Shown here one piece after another: positions 52,347 through 61,285 of a stretch of 64,000 bases of DNA; within the stretch, counting starts at the first letter, position 1, and every line of letters begins with the position of its first letter. Where the stretch lies: positions 1,550,001-1,614,000 of the forward strand of contig NZ_CP023702.1 in assembly GCF_008704555.1 (NCBI RefSeq), written 5' to 3'. The notes beneath the pieces are model-generated. The model saw only the letters and a list, made by a program, of their open reading frames with translations, was not told the DNA's origin and searched no databases. The DNA comes from Streptomyces nitrosporeus. GTDB lineage: Bacteria > Actinomycetota > Actinomycetes > Streptomycetales > Streptomycetaceae. Both the position numbers and the translations under genes were made by a program.

Positions 52347-53263
52347 CGTCGGCCTCCGTCGTCGGTCGTGCCCTCGTCGGCGGCGGAGGCGGGAAGCGGG
52401 ACGGACCCGGTGGCCGAGCCGCCGAGGACGACCCCGCCGGACACCTGGCCGCCGCTGACCCCGTGCTGGTCGCCCCCGACGAGTGATCCGTGGACCACCG
52501 GGCTGCCATGGAAATGGAAGACCGCGCCACCACCTCGGCGTTCCTGTGCCGGTGGCCGGGCGGTGGCAAGCTCCGCCGGACCCTCGGGATCCCGGGTCCC
52601 GGCAGGCTCCCCGCCGCCGGATGGCGCCGTCCCGTCGCTGGACGCGGACGGGCGTCCTTCGGTCGCCCGCGTGTCCGCGGTGCAGCCGTTGTGCAGCCAG
52701 GCAGAGAGCGTTCCGTCCTTTACCGCCACCTCCGAACGCCGGAACAGCTCGGGGCGTACGCCTTGGTGACCGTGCCTGACGATTCCCTCGTACACCGGCG
52801 CGCTCACCGCCAGGACGCAGCCCTCGGCCTCCCGCCGGGCAAGTGTGTCCCGCAGGGTGTCGGAATCGAGCAGCCGGAACGCCTGGTTGAGGTCGTGGCC
52901 GACGAGTCCTCCGGTGGTCCCTCCCTGGGGGTCGTGTGCGACCTCACCCGACGCGAGCACGATACGCAGCCGCATCTGCGCGCTGCCCGAGGCGAGCCGG
53001 TTGTAGTCGTGGACGAGTTCGGGCGTCACCCCGAGAAGTGACCGCAGGACTGCGGTCTTTGCCACATCTCCGCTGATGAGCACGATCAGACCGTCACCGC
53101 GGTCCTCTCGGTACTGCTGGGTCGCCTCGACACCGGCGGCCACGAGCGTACGGTCCACGACAGCGTTGAGGGTGCGCCGGAGTGCCACCTGCACCACGTC
53201 GTCGCGGCGGCTGAACCTCTCGATGTCGAGGAGCAGGATGGTCCGGTTGACAGGCTCGCGCAT
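52343..53263 (-). CDS. Class III nucleotidyl cyclase-like protein
   Basis: 306-residue protein, first gene of the operon. Residues 5-190 resemble class III cyclases: ILLLDIERFS with metal-binding Asp13, DRGDGLIVL with second Asp57, and GHDLNQAFRLLDS (about 122-134), which matches the cyclase N-x-A-x-R-L element. Pycsar cyclases of this class make cCMP or cUMP; whether the substrate here is pyrimidine cannot be read by eye. Residues 195-255 are a low-complexity linker, and 259-283 carry the GSLVGGDQHGVSGGQVSGG motif also found in the STAND-like protein. GGAAGG lies five bases before the ATG. No signal peptide. Confidence 0.85.
   Translation of the reverse strand: MREPVNRTILLLDIERFSRRDDVVQVALRRTLNAVVDRTLVAAGVEATQQYREDRGDGLIVLISGDVAKTAVLRSLLGVTPELVHDYNRLASGSAQMRLRIVLASGEVAHDPQGGTTGGLVGHDLNQAFRLLDSDTLRDTLARREAEGCVLAVSAPVYEGIVRHGHQGVRPELFRRSEVAVKDGTLSAWLHNGCTADTRATEGRPSASSDGTAPSGGGEPAGTRDPEGPAELATARPPAQERRGGGAVFHFHGSPVVHGSLVGGDQHGVSGGQVSGGVVLGGSATGSVPLPASAADEGTTDDGGRR
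52443..52486. repeat. 44-bp repeat copy B (in the cyclase gene)
   Basis: Second copy of the repeat, encoding the motif at the end of the cyclase (one base differs from copy A). The flanking DNA does not match. Confidence 0.9.
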
Positions 53264-53365
53264 GGGTGCCTTCCGCAGAGGACGGGGCCCGGGGCGGGCC
53301 GTGTGGATACCGAGAAGGTGTCATTGGTGAGGTGCCGGGGGCGACGGAATCCTGCACACCGCGAA

Positions 53366-53381
53366 TGTGACCGCGTACACA
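53366..53381. promoter_or_regulatory. Crp-like operator before the cyclase operon
   Basis: TGTGACCGCGTACACA contains GTG-N8-CAC, the core of Streptomyces Crp-like sites, about 100 bp upstream of the cyclase ATG and between it and the Crp/Fnr gene. A further CAC-N9-GTG pair overlaps (from 53356). It may let the adjacent regulator control the operon. Confidence 0.45.
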
Positions 53382-53428
53382 CAGCGGGACCTCGCCAGGT
53401 GGCCGGGGCCGCGTGCCGAGGGCCTGCG

Positions 53429-54112
53429 TCATCCCGTCCCGGCACGCGCCATCTGCCGCAGTACGTCCGGACGTACCACCACCAGTCCGCGGCGGCCGGT
53501 TCGCACGACGCCCCGGTCCCTCAGCTGCTTCAGAAGCCGGGCGACCGCCTCCCTGGACGCGCCCACCGAACCCGCCAGCTCGCTCTGGGTGAGCCCTGCC
53601 GTCAGCTGTACCCCGCCCCCCGCCTCCTCGCCGTGCGTGCGCATCAGCTCCAACAACAGCAGGGCCAGCCGCTCCTGCACGTTGAGGGAGGCGAACTGCA
53701 CCCGTCGGCGGTCGCTGTCGCGAGTCCGGTCCGCGGTCAGTTCCAGCAGCTTCCGGGAGATGTCAGGGTGCTCGTCCAGAAGCCTGTTGAACCGTCCCGA
53801 GTCGACCGCCAGCGCCTCGACCCGGCTCAGGGCCGACACGGTGGCCCCTCGGCGGCGCCCACTGAGCGCGGCCTGCTCACCGATGATGTCCCCCGGGCCT
53901 CGTAACGCCAGCAGGGCTTCGTAGCCGTTGGGCGCGGCCGAGGTGACTTTCGTCCATCCGGTGAGGACGATCAGCACGTGTGTCGTGGGCTCATGCTCCC
54001 GAAGCAACACCTGACGCACGGGGAAAGCGAGGGGAGTGCCGTTGGCGAAGAGCGCTTCACGGTCCTCTGCCTCCAGCCGGACCACGAAGGGGACCTGGTC
54101 CTCGAACTGCAT
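53429..54112 (-). CDS. Crp/Fnr-family regulator
   Basis: 227-residue regulator: a cNMP-binding-type jelly roll (residues 15-125; GDIIGEQAALSGRRRGATV is the phosphate-binding loop region, here with GEQAAL before RRRGATV) and a C-terminal winged helix (165-215; TQSELAGSVGASREAVARLL). Crp proteins of this kind bind cAMP or other cyclic nucleotides, or none. Its place immediately upstream of a cyclase operon makes a response to the cyclase product plausible. ATG 54112 has GAGGAG nine bases upstream; the longer frame to 54253 is not needed. Confidence 0.88.
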   Translation of the reverse strand: MQFEDQVPFVVRLEAEDREALFANGTPLAFPVRQVLLREHEPTTHVLIVLTGWTKVTSAAPNGYEALLALRGPGDIIGEQAALSGRRRGATVSALSRVEALAVDSGRFNRLLDEHPDISRKLLELTADRTRDSDRRRVQFASLNVQERLALLLLELMRTHGEEAGGGVQLTAGLTQSELAGSVGASREAVARLLKQLRDRGVVRTGRRGLVVVRPDVLRQMARAGTG

Positions 54113-54146
54113 CAGCCGCTTCTCCTCGCAGAACCCTTCACGCTGC

Positions 54147-54164
54147 GTCACCCGCGCGTGACGA
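54147..54164. promoter_or_regulatory. Inverted repeat upstream of the Crp/Fnr gene
   Basis: CGTCAC-N6-GTGACG, perfect 6-bp arms, 35 bp before the Crp/Fnr start. Possibly an autoregulatory operator; polarity is opposite to a standard Crp site. The rest of the 54113-54677 gap is divergent leader DNA without a supportable gene and must hold the pyc promoter. Confidence 0.4.
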
Positions 54165-54677
54165 TGCGGCAGGCTAGCGCATCCGGCGCTCTCATGCCGA
54201 AAGACCGGGTCAGCACATCGATAGGGCGCCGGTCGCCCCCACGACGGCGGCATTCACCGGCCGGTGTCCGGGGGCGGAACGGCCCCGCTGGTGCGGCGGG
54301 CGGATTCCGGCGCCCGGGTCGGCCCCGCGAACCGCCCGCCCGTGGGCGGGACGGGCCGACGGACAGGCGGGACAGACGGAACGGCCGGTCGAGCACCGCA
54401 CAGGAACGGCTGAGCAGGCGCGCCGGCCGGGCCGGCCGCGGCAGACCCGTGGAAGTCCGGACACATCGCGTTTTCCGGCACGTGACGCAGGCCATCGTCT
54501 GGGCACGCGATCTCTGGGAATGTCTCCGGTACGGTGACGAACGCTCCGGCCCGGGAACGGGCCCGGGGTTTCGGAGCACCTCACCACCGATCTGTGACCG
54601 CCGGGACGCCGGTCCGCGCGTCCGCGCGCCGTCGCCCGCCTTGGGACCGTACGCCCGTGACACGACTGGGGAGTCTG

Positions 54678-57600
54678 ATGTTCGAGAAGGTATTGGTGGC
54701 CAACCGCGGGGAGATCGCGATCCGCGCGTTCCGCGCGGCGTTCGAGCTCGGGATCTCGACGGTGGCCGTGTACCCGCACGAGGACCGCAACTCCCTGCAC
54801 CGGGCCAAGGCCGACGAGGCGTACCGGATCGGGGAGCCGGGGCATCCCGTGCGGGCGTACCTCTCGGTGGACGAGGTCGTCCGGGCCGCCCGGGAGGCGG
54901 GGGCCGACGCGATCTACCCGGGGTACGGCTTCCTGTCGGAGAACCCCGACCTCGCCGCCGCCTGCGCGGACGCCGGGATCACCTTCGTGGGGCCTCCGGC
55001 GCCGGTGCTGAACCTGACGGGGAACAAGTCCCGGGCGGTCGCGGCGGCCCGGGAGGCCGGTGTGCCGGTGCTGAAGTCGTCCGAGCCGTCCGAGGACGTC
55101 GACACACTGGTCGCCGCCAGTGAGGACATCGGCTTCCCGGTCTTCGTGAAGGCGGTCGCGGGTGGTGGCGGGCGCGGGATGCGCCGGGTCGCGGAGCCCG
55201 GTGAGCTGCGCGAGTCGATCGACGCGGCGATGCGCGAGGCCCGTTCGGCGTTCGGTGACGCGACGGTCTTCCTGGAGCAGGCGGTGATCGACCCCCGCCA
55301 CATCGAGGTGCAGATCCTCGCGGACGCCGAGGGCAACGTCGTGCATCTCTTCGAGCGGGACTGCTCGGTGCAGCGCCGCCACCAGAAGGTGGTGGAGATC
55401 GCGCCCGCGCCGAACCTCGATCCGGCGCTGCGGGAGCGGATCTGCGCGGACGCCGTCGCCTTCGCCCGCCATATCGGCTATGTGAACGCGGGCACCGTCG
55501 AGTTCCTCGTGGACGGGCGCGGCAACCACGTCTTCATCGAGATGAATCCGCGCATCCAGGTCGAGCACACCGTGACCGAGCAGGTGACCGGGCGCGACCT
55601 CGTCATCGCGCAGCTGCGGATCGCCGCCGGCATGACCCTGCCCGAACTGCGGCTGACCCAGGACGACATCACCCTCACCGGTACCGCCCTGCAGTGCCGC
55701 ATCACCACGGAGGACCCGGCCAACGGGTTCCGGCCGGACACCGGCACCATCTCCGCCTACCGTTCGCCCGGCGGGCCCGGCGTCCGGCTGGACGGCGGCA
55801 CCGTGCACACCGGTGCCGAGGTCTCCGCGCACTTCGACTCGATGCTGGTGAAGCTCACCTGCCACGGGCACGACTTCGCGAACGCGGCCCGCCGCGCGCG
55901 CCGGGCCATCGCGGAGTTCCGGATCCGCGGGGTGGCCACCAACCTTCCGTTCCTCGGTGCGGTGCTGGACCAGCCCGACTTCCGGGCGGGGCACATCACC
56001 ACCGGGTTCATCGACGCGCACCCGGAGCTGATCCGGGCCCGCCCGTCGGCGGACCGCGGCAGCCGCATGCTGCACTACCTCGCCGAGACGACGGTCAACC
56101 GCCCCTACGGGACCCGCCCGTCCGTCATCGAGCCGGCCGCCAAGCTGCCCCCGCTCCCGTCCGGGATCCCGCGGGCCGGGTCGCGCCAGCGCCTCGCCGC
56201 CCTCGGCCCCGAGGCGTTCGCCGCCGAACTGCGCGCCCAGCCGGCGGTGGCGGTCACCGACACGACCTTCCGCGACGCCCACCAGTCCCTGCTGGCGACC
56301 CGGGTCAGGACCCGGGACCTGCTGGCCGTCGCCCCGCACGTCGCCCGCACCGTCCCCGAGCTGCTCAGCCTGGAGTGCTGGGGAGGCGCGACGTACGACG
56401 TGGCGCTGCGTTTCCTGGCCGAGGACCCGTGGGAGCGGCTGGCGAAGCTCCGGGAAGCGGTACCCAACATCTGTACGCAGATGCTGCTGCGCGGCCGGAA
56501 CACGGTCGGGTACACGCCCTACCCCACCGAGGTCACCGAGGCGTTCGTCGCCGAGGCCGCCTCCACCGGGATGGACATCTTCCGGATCTTCGACGCCCTC
56601 AACGACGTGTCCCAGATGCGCCCGGCGATCGACGCCGTGCGCGCCACCGGCACCGCCCTCGCCGAGGTCGCGCTCTGCTACACCGCGGACCTGTCCGACC
56701 CCGGTGAGACCCTGTACACCCTCGACTACTACCTGCGTCTCGCCGAGCAGATCGTGGAGGCGGGCGCCCATGTGCTCGCCATCAAGGACATGGCCGGGCT
56801 GCTGCGCCCGCCGGCCGCCCGCACCCTGGTGACCGCGCTGCGCGAACGGTTCGACCTCCCGGTCCACCTGCACACCCACGACACCGCGGGCGGTCAGCTC
56901 GCCACACTGGTCGCCGCGATCGACGCGGGGGTCGACGCGGTCGACGCGGCGGTCGCCTCCATGGCCGGCACCACCAGCCAGCCCCCGCTGTCGGCGCTGG
57001 TCGCCGCGACCGACCACACCGAGCGCGCCACGGGTCTCTCCCTCCAGGCGGTCGGCGACCTGGAGCCGTACTGGGAGGCGACGCGCAAGGTCTACGCCCC
57101 CTTCGAGTCCGGACTCGCCTCCCCCACCGGCCGGATCTACCACCACGAGATCCCCGGCGGGCAGTTGTCCAACCTGCGCCAGCAGGCCATCGCCCTCGGT
57201 CTGGGCGACCGCTTCGAACTGATCGAGGACTGCTACGCGGCGGCCGACCGCATGCTCGGCCGGCTGGTGAAGGTGACGCCGTCCTCGAAGGTGGTCGGCG
57301 ACCTCGCCCTGCATCTGGTGGGCGCGGGTGTCGAGGCGGCGGACTTCGAGTCGGACCCGGGCAAGTTCGACGTACCGGACTCCGTGATCGGCTTCCTCCG
57401 GGGCGAGCTGGGCGATCCGCCGGGCGGCTGGCCAGAGCCGTTCCGTACCCGTGCGCTGCACGGCCGCCCGGACAAGGCGCGGACGCCGCACCTGTCGGAC
57501 GAGGACCGCGAGGCCCTGCGGACGGCACCGCGCGCGACGCTGAACCGGCTCCTCTTCCCGGGCCCGACCAAGGAGTTCGAGGCCCACCGTGAGACGTACG

Positions 57601-58052
57601 GGGACACGTCGGTGCTGCCGACCCAGGACTTCCTGTACGGGCTGGAGACCGAGACCGAACACACCGTCACCCTCGAACCGGGGGTGACCCTGCTGATCGA
57701 GCTGGAGGCCGTCTCCGAGGCCGACGAGCGCGGTTTCCGCAGCGTACTGGCCACTCTCAACGGGCAGTTGAGGCCGGTCTCGGTGCGGGACCGGTCCGTG
57801 GCCACCGAGGTCAAGGCCGCCGAGAAGGCCGACCGCTCCCGGCCCGGCCATGTCGCGGCGCCGTTCGCCGGGGTGGTCACGCTCCAGGTTGAGGAGGGCG
57901 CTCCGGTGGCGGCGGGCGAGACGGTCGCCACGATCGAGGCGATGAAGATGGAGGCGTCGATCACCGCGCAGACGGCGGGCACCGTACGGCGTCTCGCGAT
58001 CGGCGGTGTCCAGCAGGTGGAGGCGGGGGATCTGCTGATCGAGATCGGCTGA
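54678..58052 (+). CDS. pyc: Pyruvate carboxylase
   Basis: 1124-residue biotin enzyme that carboxylates pyruvate to oxaloacetate, refilling the TCA cycle. Biotin carboxylase domain at 1-450 (KAVAGGGGRGMRRV ATP loop; EMNPRIQVEHTVTE), carboxyltransferase at about 530-800 (TDTTFRDAHQSLLATR, THDTAGGQ) and biotinyl domain at the end with EAMKMEA (Lys biotinylated). ATG 54678 follows GGGGAG; the longer frame is not needed. The gene stands alone. Length is normal for the single-chain type. Confidence 0.97.
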   Translation: MFEKVLVANRGEIAIRAFRAAFELGISTVAVYPHEDRNSLHRAKADEAYRIGEPGHPVRAYLSVDEVVRAAREAGADAIYPGYGFLSENPDLAAACADAGITFVGPPAPVLNLTGNKSRAVAAAREAGVPVLKSSEPSEDVDTLVAASEDIGFPVFVKAVAGGGGRGMRRVAEPGELRESIDAAMREARSAFGDATVFLEQAVIDPRHIEVQILADAEGNVVHLFERDCSVQRRHQKVVEIAPAPNLDPALRERICADAVAFARHIGYVNAGTVEFLVDGRGNHVFIEMNPRIQVEHTVTEQVTGRDLVIAQLRIAAGMTLPELRLTQDDITLTGTALQCRITTEDPANGFRPDTGTISAYRSPGGPGVRLDGGTVHTGAEVSAHFDSMLVKLTCHGHDFANAARRARRAIAEFRIRGVATNLPFLGAVLDQPDFRAGHITTGFIDAHPELIRARPSADRGSRMLHYLAETTVNRPYGTRPSVIEPAAKLPPLPSGIPRAGSRQRLAALGPEAFAAELRAQPAVAVTDTTFRDAHQSLLATRVRTRDLLAVAPHVARTVPELLSLECWGGATYDVALRFLAEDPWERLAKLREAVPNICTQMLLRGRNTVGYTPYPTEVTEAFVAEAASTGMDIFRIFDALNDVSQMRPAIDAVRATGTALAEVALCYTADLSDPGETLYTLDYYLRLAEQIVEAGAHVLAIKDMAGLLRPPAARTLVTALRERFDLPVHLHTHDTAGGQLATLVAAIDAGVDAVDAAVASMAGTTSQPPLSALVAATDHTERATGLSLQAVGDLEPYWEATRKVYAPFESGLASPTGRIYHHEIPGGQLSNLRQQAIALGLGDRFELIEDCYAAADRMLGRLVKVTPSSKVVGDLALHLVGAGVEAADFESDPGKFDVPDSVIGFLRGELGDPPGGWPEPFRTRALHGRPDKARTPHLSDEDREALRTAPRATLNRLLFPGPTKEFEAHRETYGDTSVLPTQDFLYGLETETEHTVTLEPGVTLLIELEAVSEADERGFRSVLATLNGQLRPVSVRDRSVATEVKAAEKADRSRPGHVAAPFAGVVTLQVEEGAPVAAGETVATIEAMKMEASITAQTAGTVRRLAIGGVQQVEAGDLLIEIG

Positions 58053-58201
58053 CCGCACCCAGGCCCGCCGCGTCTCCCCCGCCGTTCCCCCGGTGTCAGC
58101 GGCCCGTGTGATGATGCGCAGCACACATGTCCGCCCGGGGCGAGGTCCGGGCGCGGCCCCGGGCCTGGCCGGGGCGGGTGAGAAGGGGCGGGGGCACAGC
58201 C

Positions 58202-59302
58202 GTGGGCAAGGAGAGTTCGTCGATACCGGACGAGGAGTGGGAACGCTTCCTGCGGGATGCCGGAGCGGGCGCGGCCGAGGCTCCCCAGGAGCCCTCGGCG
58301 CGGGCCCGGATGGTGACGCGGCGGCTGCGCGAGGAGCCGGAACCGCCGCGTGGCTGGCGGATCCACGAGCCGCCCCGGCAAAGGCGGGGCAAGGGCCGGT
58401 ACGCCGTCGGCCTGGTGGCGGTCGTGGTCTGCCTGTTGGCCGTGGTGCTGGCTCCGGGGCCGGTGGCCGGATGGTTCGGCGGTGAGGACGACACCGGTTC
58501 GTCGTCCGCCGCCGTGCGGGAGGGGCCCGGCGGGTCCGCGGCCGGAGGCTCCCAGGACGCGGTACCGACGGTCGAGGAGCCGTTCAGGGGGTCGCCGGCG
58601 GCCGGCTGGGAGGACGGAAGGGCCGGTATCGGCCTGCCCGAGGCGCGTGCGACCGGCTGGATGGACAAGGGGCAGGTCGCCGACGCCCTCGACCGGACCC
58701 TGGACTTCCTGGCCGCCTCCAGCCTGGACGCCGGGGTGCTGGCCGGGCAGCGGCCGGACGGGGCGATCGCGCTGGTCAACCCGCACCAGGAGGACGTGCG
58801 GGACTATGTGAAGGCCGCGTTCGGCTCCCCCAGCGAGGAGAACGACCCGCTGCTGCTGTTCAGCCGCTTCGACGCGTCGGAGGTACGGCCCGCCGGGGAC
58901 GTGGTCAAGACCCGGGGGAAGGTGACGTACCGGGAGGGGAAACGCGGTGCGCTGGAGGTGACCGCCGATGTCACCTATGTCTACGCGCTCGTCCGCGCGG
59001 ACGGGGAGAGCGACGAGGTCGCCCGTACGGTCGTGCGCCGCGAGACCGTGATGAGCTGGGACGACCCGGAGAAGGTGATCACCGAGCCGGGGACGTTCTC
59101 GCTCGTCTCCTATGCGGCGGACATCGCCAACGGCGGCTGTGACAACCACACCGGTTATTTCTCCCCCGAGTTCGTCGCCGAACGTACGGCCGGCGGTTCG
59201 GGTGAGGGCCCCGAGGTGGACCCGTACGACCGGGACGTCCCCATGGAGGAGCGGATGCGCCAGGGCGACGCGACGGAGTGCGGGAGGGCCGGCCGCCTCT
59301 GA
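58202..59302 (+). CDS. Single-pass membrane protein, unknown function
   Basis: 366-residue protein. The N-terminal 75 residues are polar; about residues 77-98 form one hydrophobic helix (YAVGLVAVVVCLLAVVLAPG); the extracellular part is acidic and may contain a beta domain with KVTYREGKRGALEVTADVTY and the Cys pair GGCDNH and ECGRAG. Not recognised beyond this. GTG 58202 is taken because the frame before it is arginine-rich. It faces the PASTA-like protein gene convergently. Confidence 0.72.
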   Translation: MGKESSSIPDEEWERFLRDAGAGAAEAPQEPSARARMVTRRLREEPEPPRGWRIHEPPRQRRGKGRYAVGLVAVVVCLLAVVLAPGPVAGWFGGEDDTGSSSAAVREGPGGSAAGGSQDAVPTVEEPFRGSPAAGWEDGRAGIGLPEARATGWMDKGQVADALDRTLDFLAASSLDAGVLAGQRPDGAIALVNPHQEDVRDYVKAAFGSPSEENDPLLLFSRFDASEVRPAGDVVKTRGKVTYREGKRGALEVTADVTYVYALVRADGESDEVARTVVRRETVMSWDDPEKVITEPGTFSLVSYAADIANGGCDNHTGYFSPEFVAERTAGGSGEGPEVDPYDRDVPMEERMRQGDATECGRAGRL

Positions 59303-59349
59303 CCGGGGCGCCCGGCAGCACCACTCGCCCGCCGGCCTGCCTGCCTGCT

Positions 59350-59381
59350 CGTCCGCCTGCGGGATTTCCGTCAGGCGGACG
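59350..59381. terminator. Two-way terminator
   Basis: Perfect 10-bp stem CGTCCGCCTG / CAGGCGGACG with a 12-nt loop between convergent genes ending 59302 and 59401. Confidence 0.65.
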
Positions 59382-59400
59382 GGCCGTACCGCTCTTCCGC

Positions 59401-61176
59401 TCACCCGCTGTTGTAACCCCACCTCGCCTGGCCGTCCTTGCCCATGTAGCACTTCGCGGGGCGGCCGTCGGCCGTGGTCGCGGTGGCACCCACGGGTGAG
59501 CAGTACCGTCCGAAGCCGACACCGGCTCCACCGCCGGAGGTGCCACCGGACCCGCCCGTGGACCCGCCTGTGGACGACCCGCCCGAGGTGGATCCTCCGC
59601 CGCTGCCGCCGGACGAAGTGCCGCCGCCGGACGGGCTTCCGCCGGAACCGCTGCCGTACGAGGGCCGGGGGCGCGGCTCGGGGTCGGCCTTCGGCTTCGG
59701 CTCGGGTTCCGGCTTCGGCTTCGGCTTCGGCTTCGGCTTCGGTGTGGGCTTCGGGCTGGGGGCGGTACAGGGGTCTCCCGGGCCGATCAGCCACAGGTCG
59801 ACCGGCCTCCACGTGGAGATCTCGGTGCCGGGGTCCGGTTGCTGGCGGCAGACCTCCCAGGCGGCCTGGCCGTCCGGGTCGTCGCTCAGGCGCTTCCCTG
59901 TGTGCGCGTGGAAGCGGTCCACCCGGGTGGCTTCGACGTCGAGCCCGGCAAGCGTGTCCGAGGCGTCCGCGTAGCGCTCACCGACCAGGTCCGGCATGAG
60001 GATGCGGCGCGGCCCGAACAGGTTCGCCGGGCACTCCTCCCTCTCCGGTACGGCGTACAGGGTCAGCATCCTGGAGGAGGGCCGGACGGTCTCGCCCCTG
60101 GCAGGCGTCTGGAAGCAGATCCGCCAGTCCGCCGCGGAACCCGTCACCGGCCGGAAGCCTGAGGTCGCGTCGGCCGTCGACACCCTCATCCACCCCTGGC
60201 CGTCGGCCTCGGCGGTGGCCGCCGCGAGGGAGGAGTTGCCGAAGAACGGGACCCGCAGGCTGCCGTCGGCGCTCGCCCCCGTCGTGGCGGTCCCCTCGCC
60301 GGGTCCGGACGCCAGCCCGCCGGCGAGCAGTGCCACCGTCCCCACGGACATCAGGACCGGGTGCCGGCGCATCCATGTGAGCCGGCGGGCCTTCGGGCCG
60401 GGGCGGAGGGGGGAGTCGGGGGGCAGCGCCTCTCCCCCGGAGACGAGGAGCTTCCCCTTGGGGTCCAGCTTCGAGCCGTGCAGCTTGTGGAGCTTGCCTC
60501 CGACGAGGAGGTCGACGGAGTCGAGGATGCCGTACGGGCCGCGGAGAATCTTCCAGGGCCCCGGCACACGTATCGCCTTGGGCGACAGGAAACCGCGCAG
60601 CAGGATGAGTCCGCGGCTGGTCAGCGCGGCATAGCTCCAGCCGTCGTGGTAGAGCGCGCGGACCGCTTCGCCGGGTTCCAGCTCCTCCAGCAGCGCCTTC
60701 CTGCCGTCCTCGGGGAGACTGACCGTCTCGCCCGCCAGGACCTCGCGCAGGCCGGGCTTCTCTCCGGCGGGCCCTGCGGGCGGCACCGGCGCCCCGGGCG
60801 CGGGGCTCCCGGCCGCGGGTCTCCCCCTGCGTACGAGCAGTTCGCCCGCCGGGTCGGTCGCCGAGCCCCAGAAACCGGCGGGCCGGCCCCGCACGGAGAG
60901 TTCCACGCGCCGCTGGGGGCCGTGGGCGGGGCGGAGGACCACCAGCGGCACGGGGACCCGGACCGAGGTCCTCTTGTCCAGAAGGATCAGGGCGCCTTCG
61001 GTGAGGGCCGCACGCCCTTCCTCCCGGCGGTAGAGGGCGAGTACCTCTTCTCCTGCCCGGAGGGCACGCAGGAGCGTTTCCGCTTCCTGGGTGGTGATTC
61101 CCGCGGCTTCGTCGGCCGCCACCCGCATGGTGCGTGAGTCGTTCCGCAGGAGACGCTGCGCTGAAGTCCCGGACAT
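59401..61176 (-). CDS. Membrane protein with PH-like modules and PASTA-like domain
   Basis: 591-residue protein. Residues 25-115 and 145-255 look like two related PH-like modules (EVLALYRREEGRAALTEGAL and AVRALYHDGWSYAALTSRGL share a pattern). A single helix at about 275-295 crosses the membrane. Outside, 390-460 resemble a PASTA unit (MPDLVGERYADASDTLAGL), then a Pro-Lys stretch (KPKPKPKP) and a Ser/Gly-rich linker before a small C-terminal domain with two Cys. PASTA domains bind peptidoglycan. ATG 61176 has no Shine-Dalgarno site, but TAATAT lies close upstream, so it may be leaderless. Confidence 0.75.
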   Translation of the reverse strand: MSGTSAQRLLRNDSRTMRVAADEAAGITTQEAETLLRALRAGEEVLALYRREEGRAALTEGALILLDKRTSVRVPVPLVVLRPAHGPQRRVELSVRGRPAGFWGSATDPAGELLVRRGRPAAGSPAPGAPVPPAGPAGEKPGLREVLAGETVSLPEDGRKALLEELEPGEAVRALYHDGWSYAALTSRGLILLRGFLSPKAIRVPGPWKILRGPYGILDSVDLLVGGKLHKLHGSKLDPKGKLLVSGGEALPPDSPLRPGPKARRLTWMRRHPVLMSVGTVALLAGGLASGPGEGTATTGASADGSLRVPFFGNSSLAAATAEADGQGWMRVSTADATSGFRPVTGSAADWRICFQTPARGETVRPSSRMLTLYAVPEREECPANLFGPRRILMPDLVGERYADASDTLAGLDVEATRVDRFHAHTGKRLSDDPDGQAAWEVCRQQPDPGTEISTWRPVDLWLIGPGDPCTAPSPKPTPKPKPKPKPKPEPEPKPKADPEPRPRPSYGSGSGGSPSGGGTSSGGSGGGSTSGGSSTGGSTGGSGGTSGGGAGVGFGRYCSPVGATATTADGRPAKCYMGKDGQARWGYNSG

Positions 61177-61285
61177 GCGGGGATATTAACGACTGCCGCC
61201 CCAGGGGCGAAAACCAGCCATCCGGAAGCCCGCCCCGGGATCCGGCCGTCCGCCCGCCCACCCGGCCGCCGGCTGTCCGTCCAGG

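Noticed and set aside
52057..52486. 44-bp direct repeat as target-site duplication of a mobile element
   Set aside because: Both copies are in phase within coding DNA and the segment between them belongs to two intact genes.
53429..54112. Crp/Fnr protein as an Fnr-type iron-sulphur oxygen sensor
   Set aside because: The N-terminal cysteine cluster of Fnr is absent, so an Fe-S sensor is unlikely.
54210..58124. 1304-codon minus-strand frame antisense to pyc
   Set aside because: Pyruvate carboxylase on the other strand is unmistakable; the antisense product has no family character.
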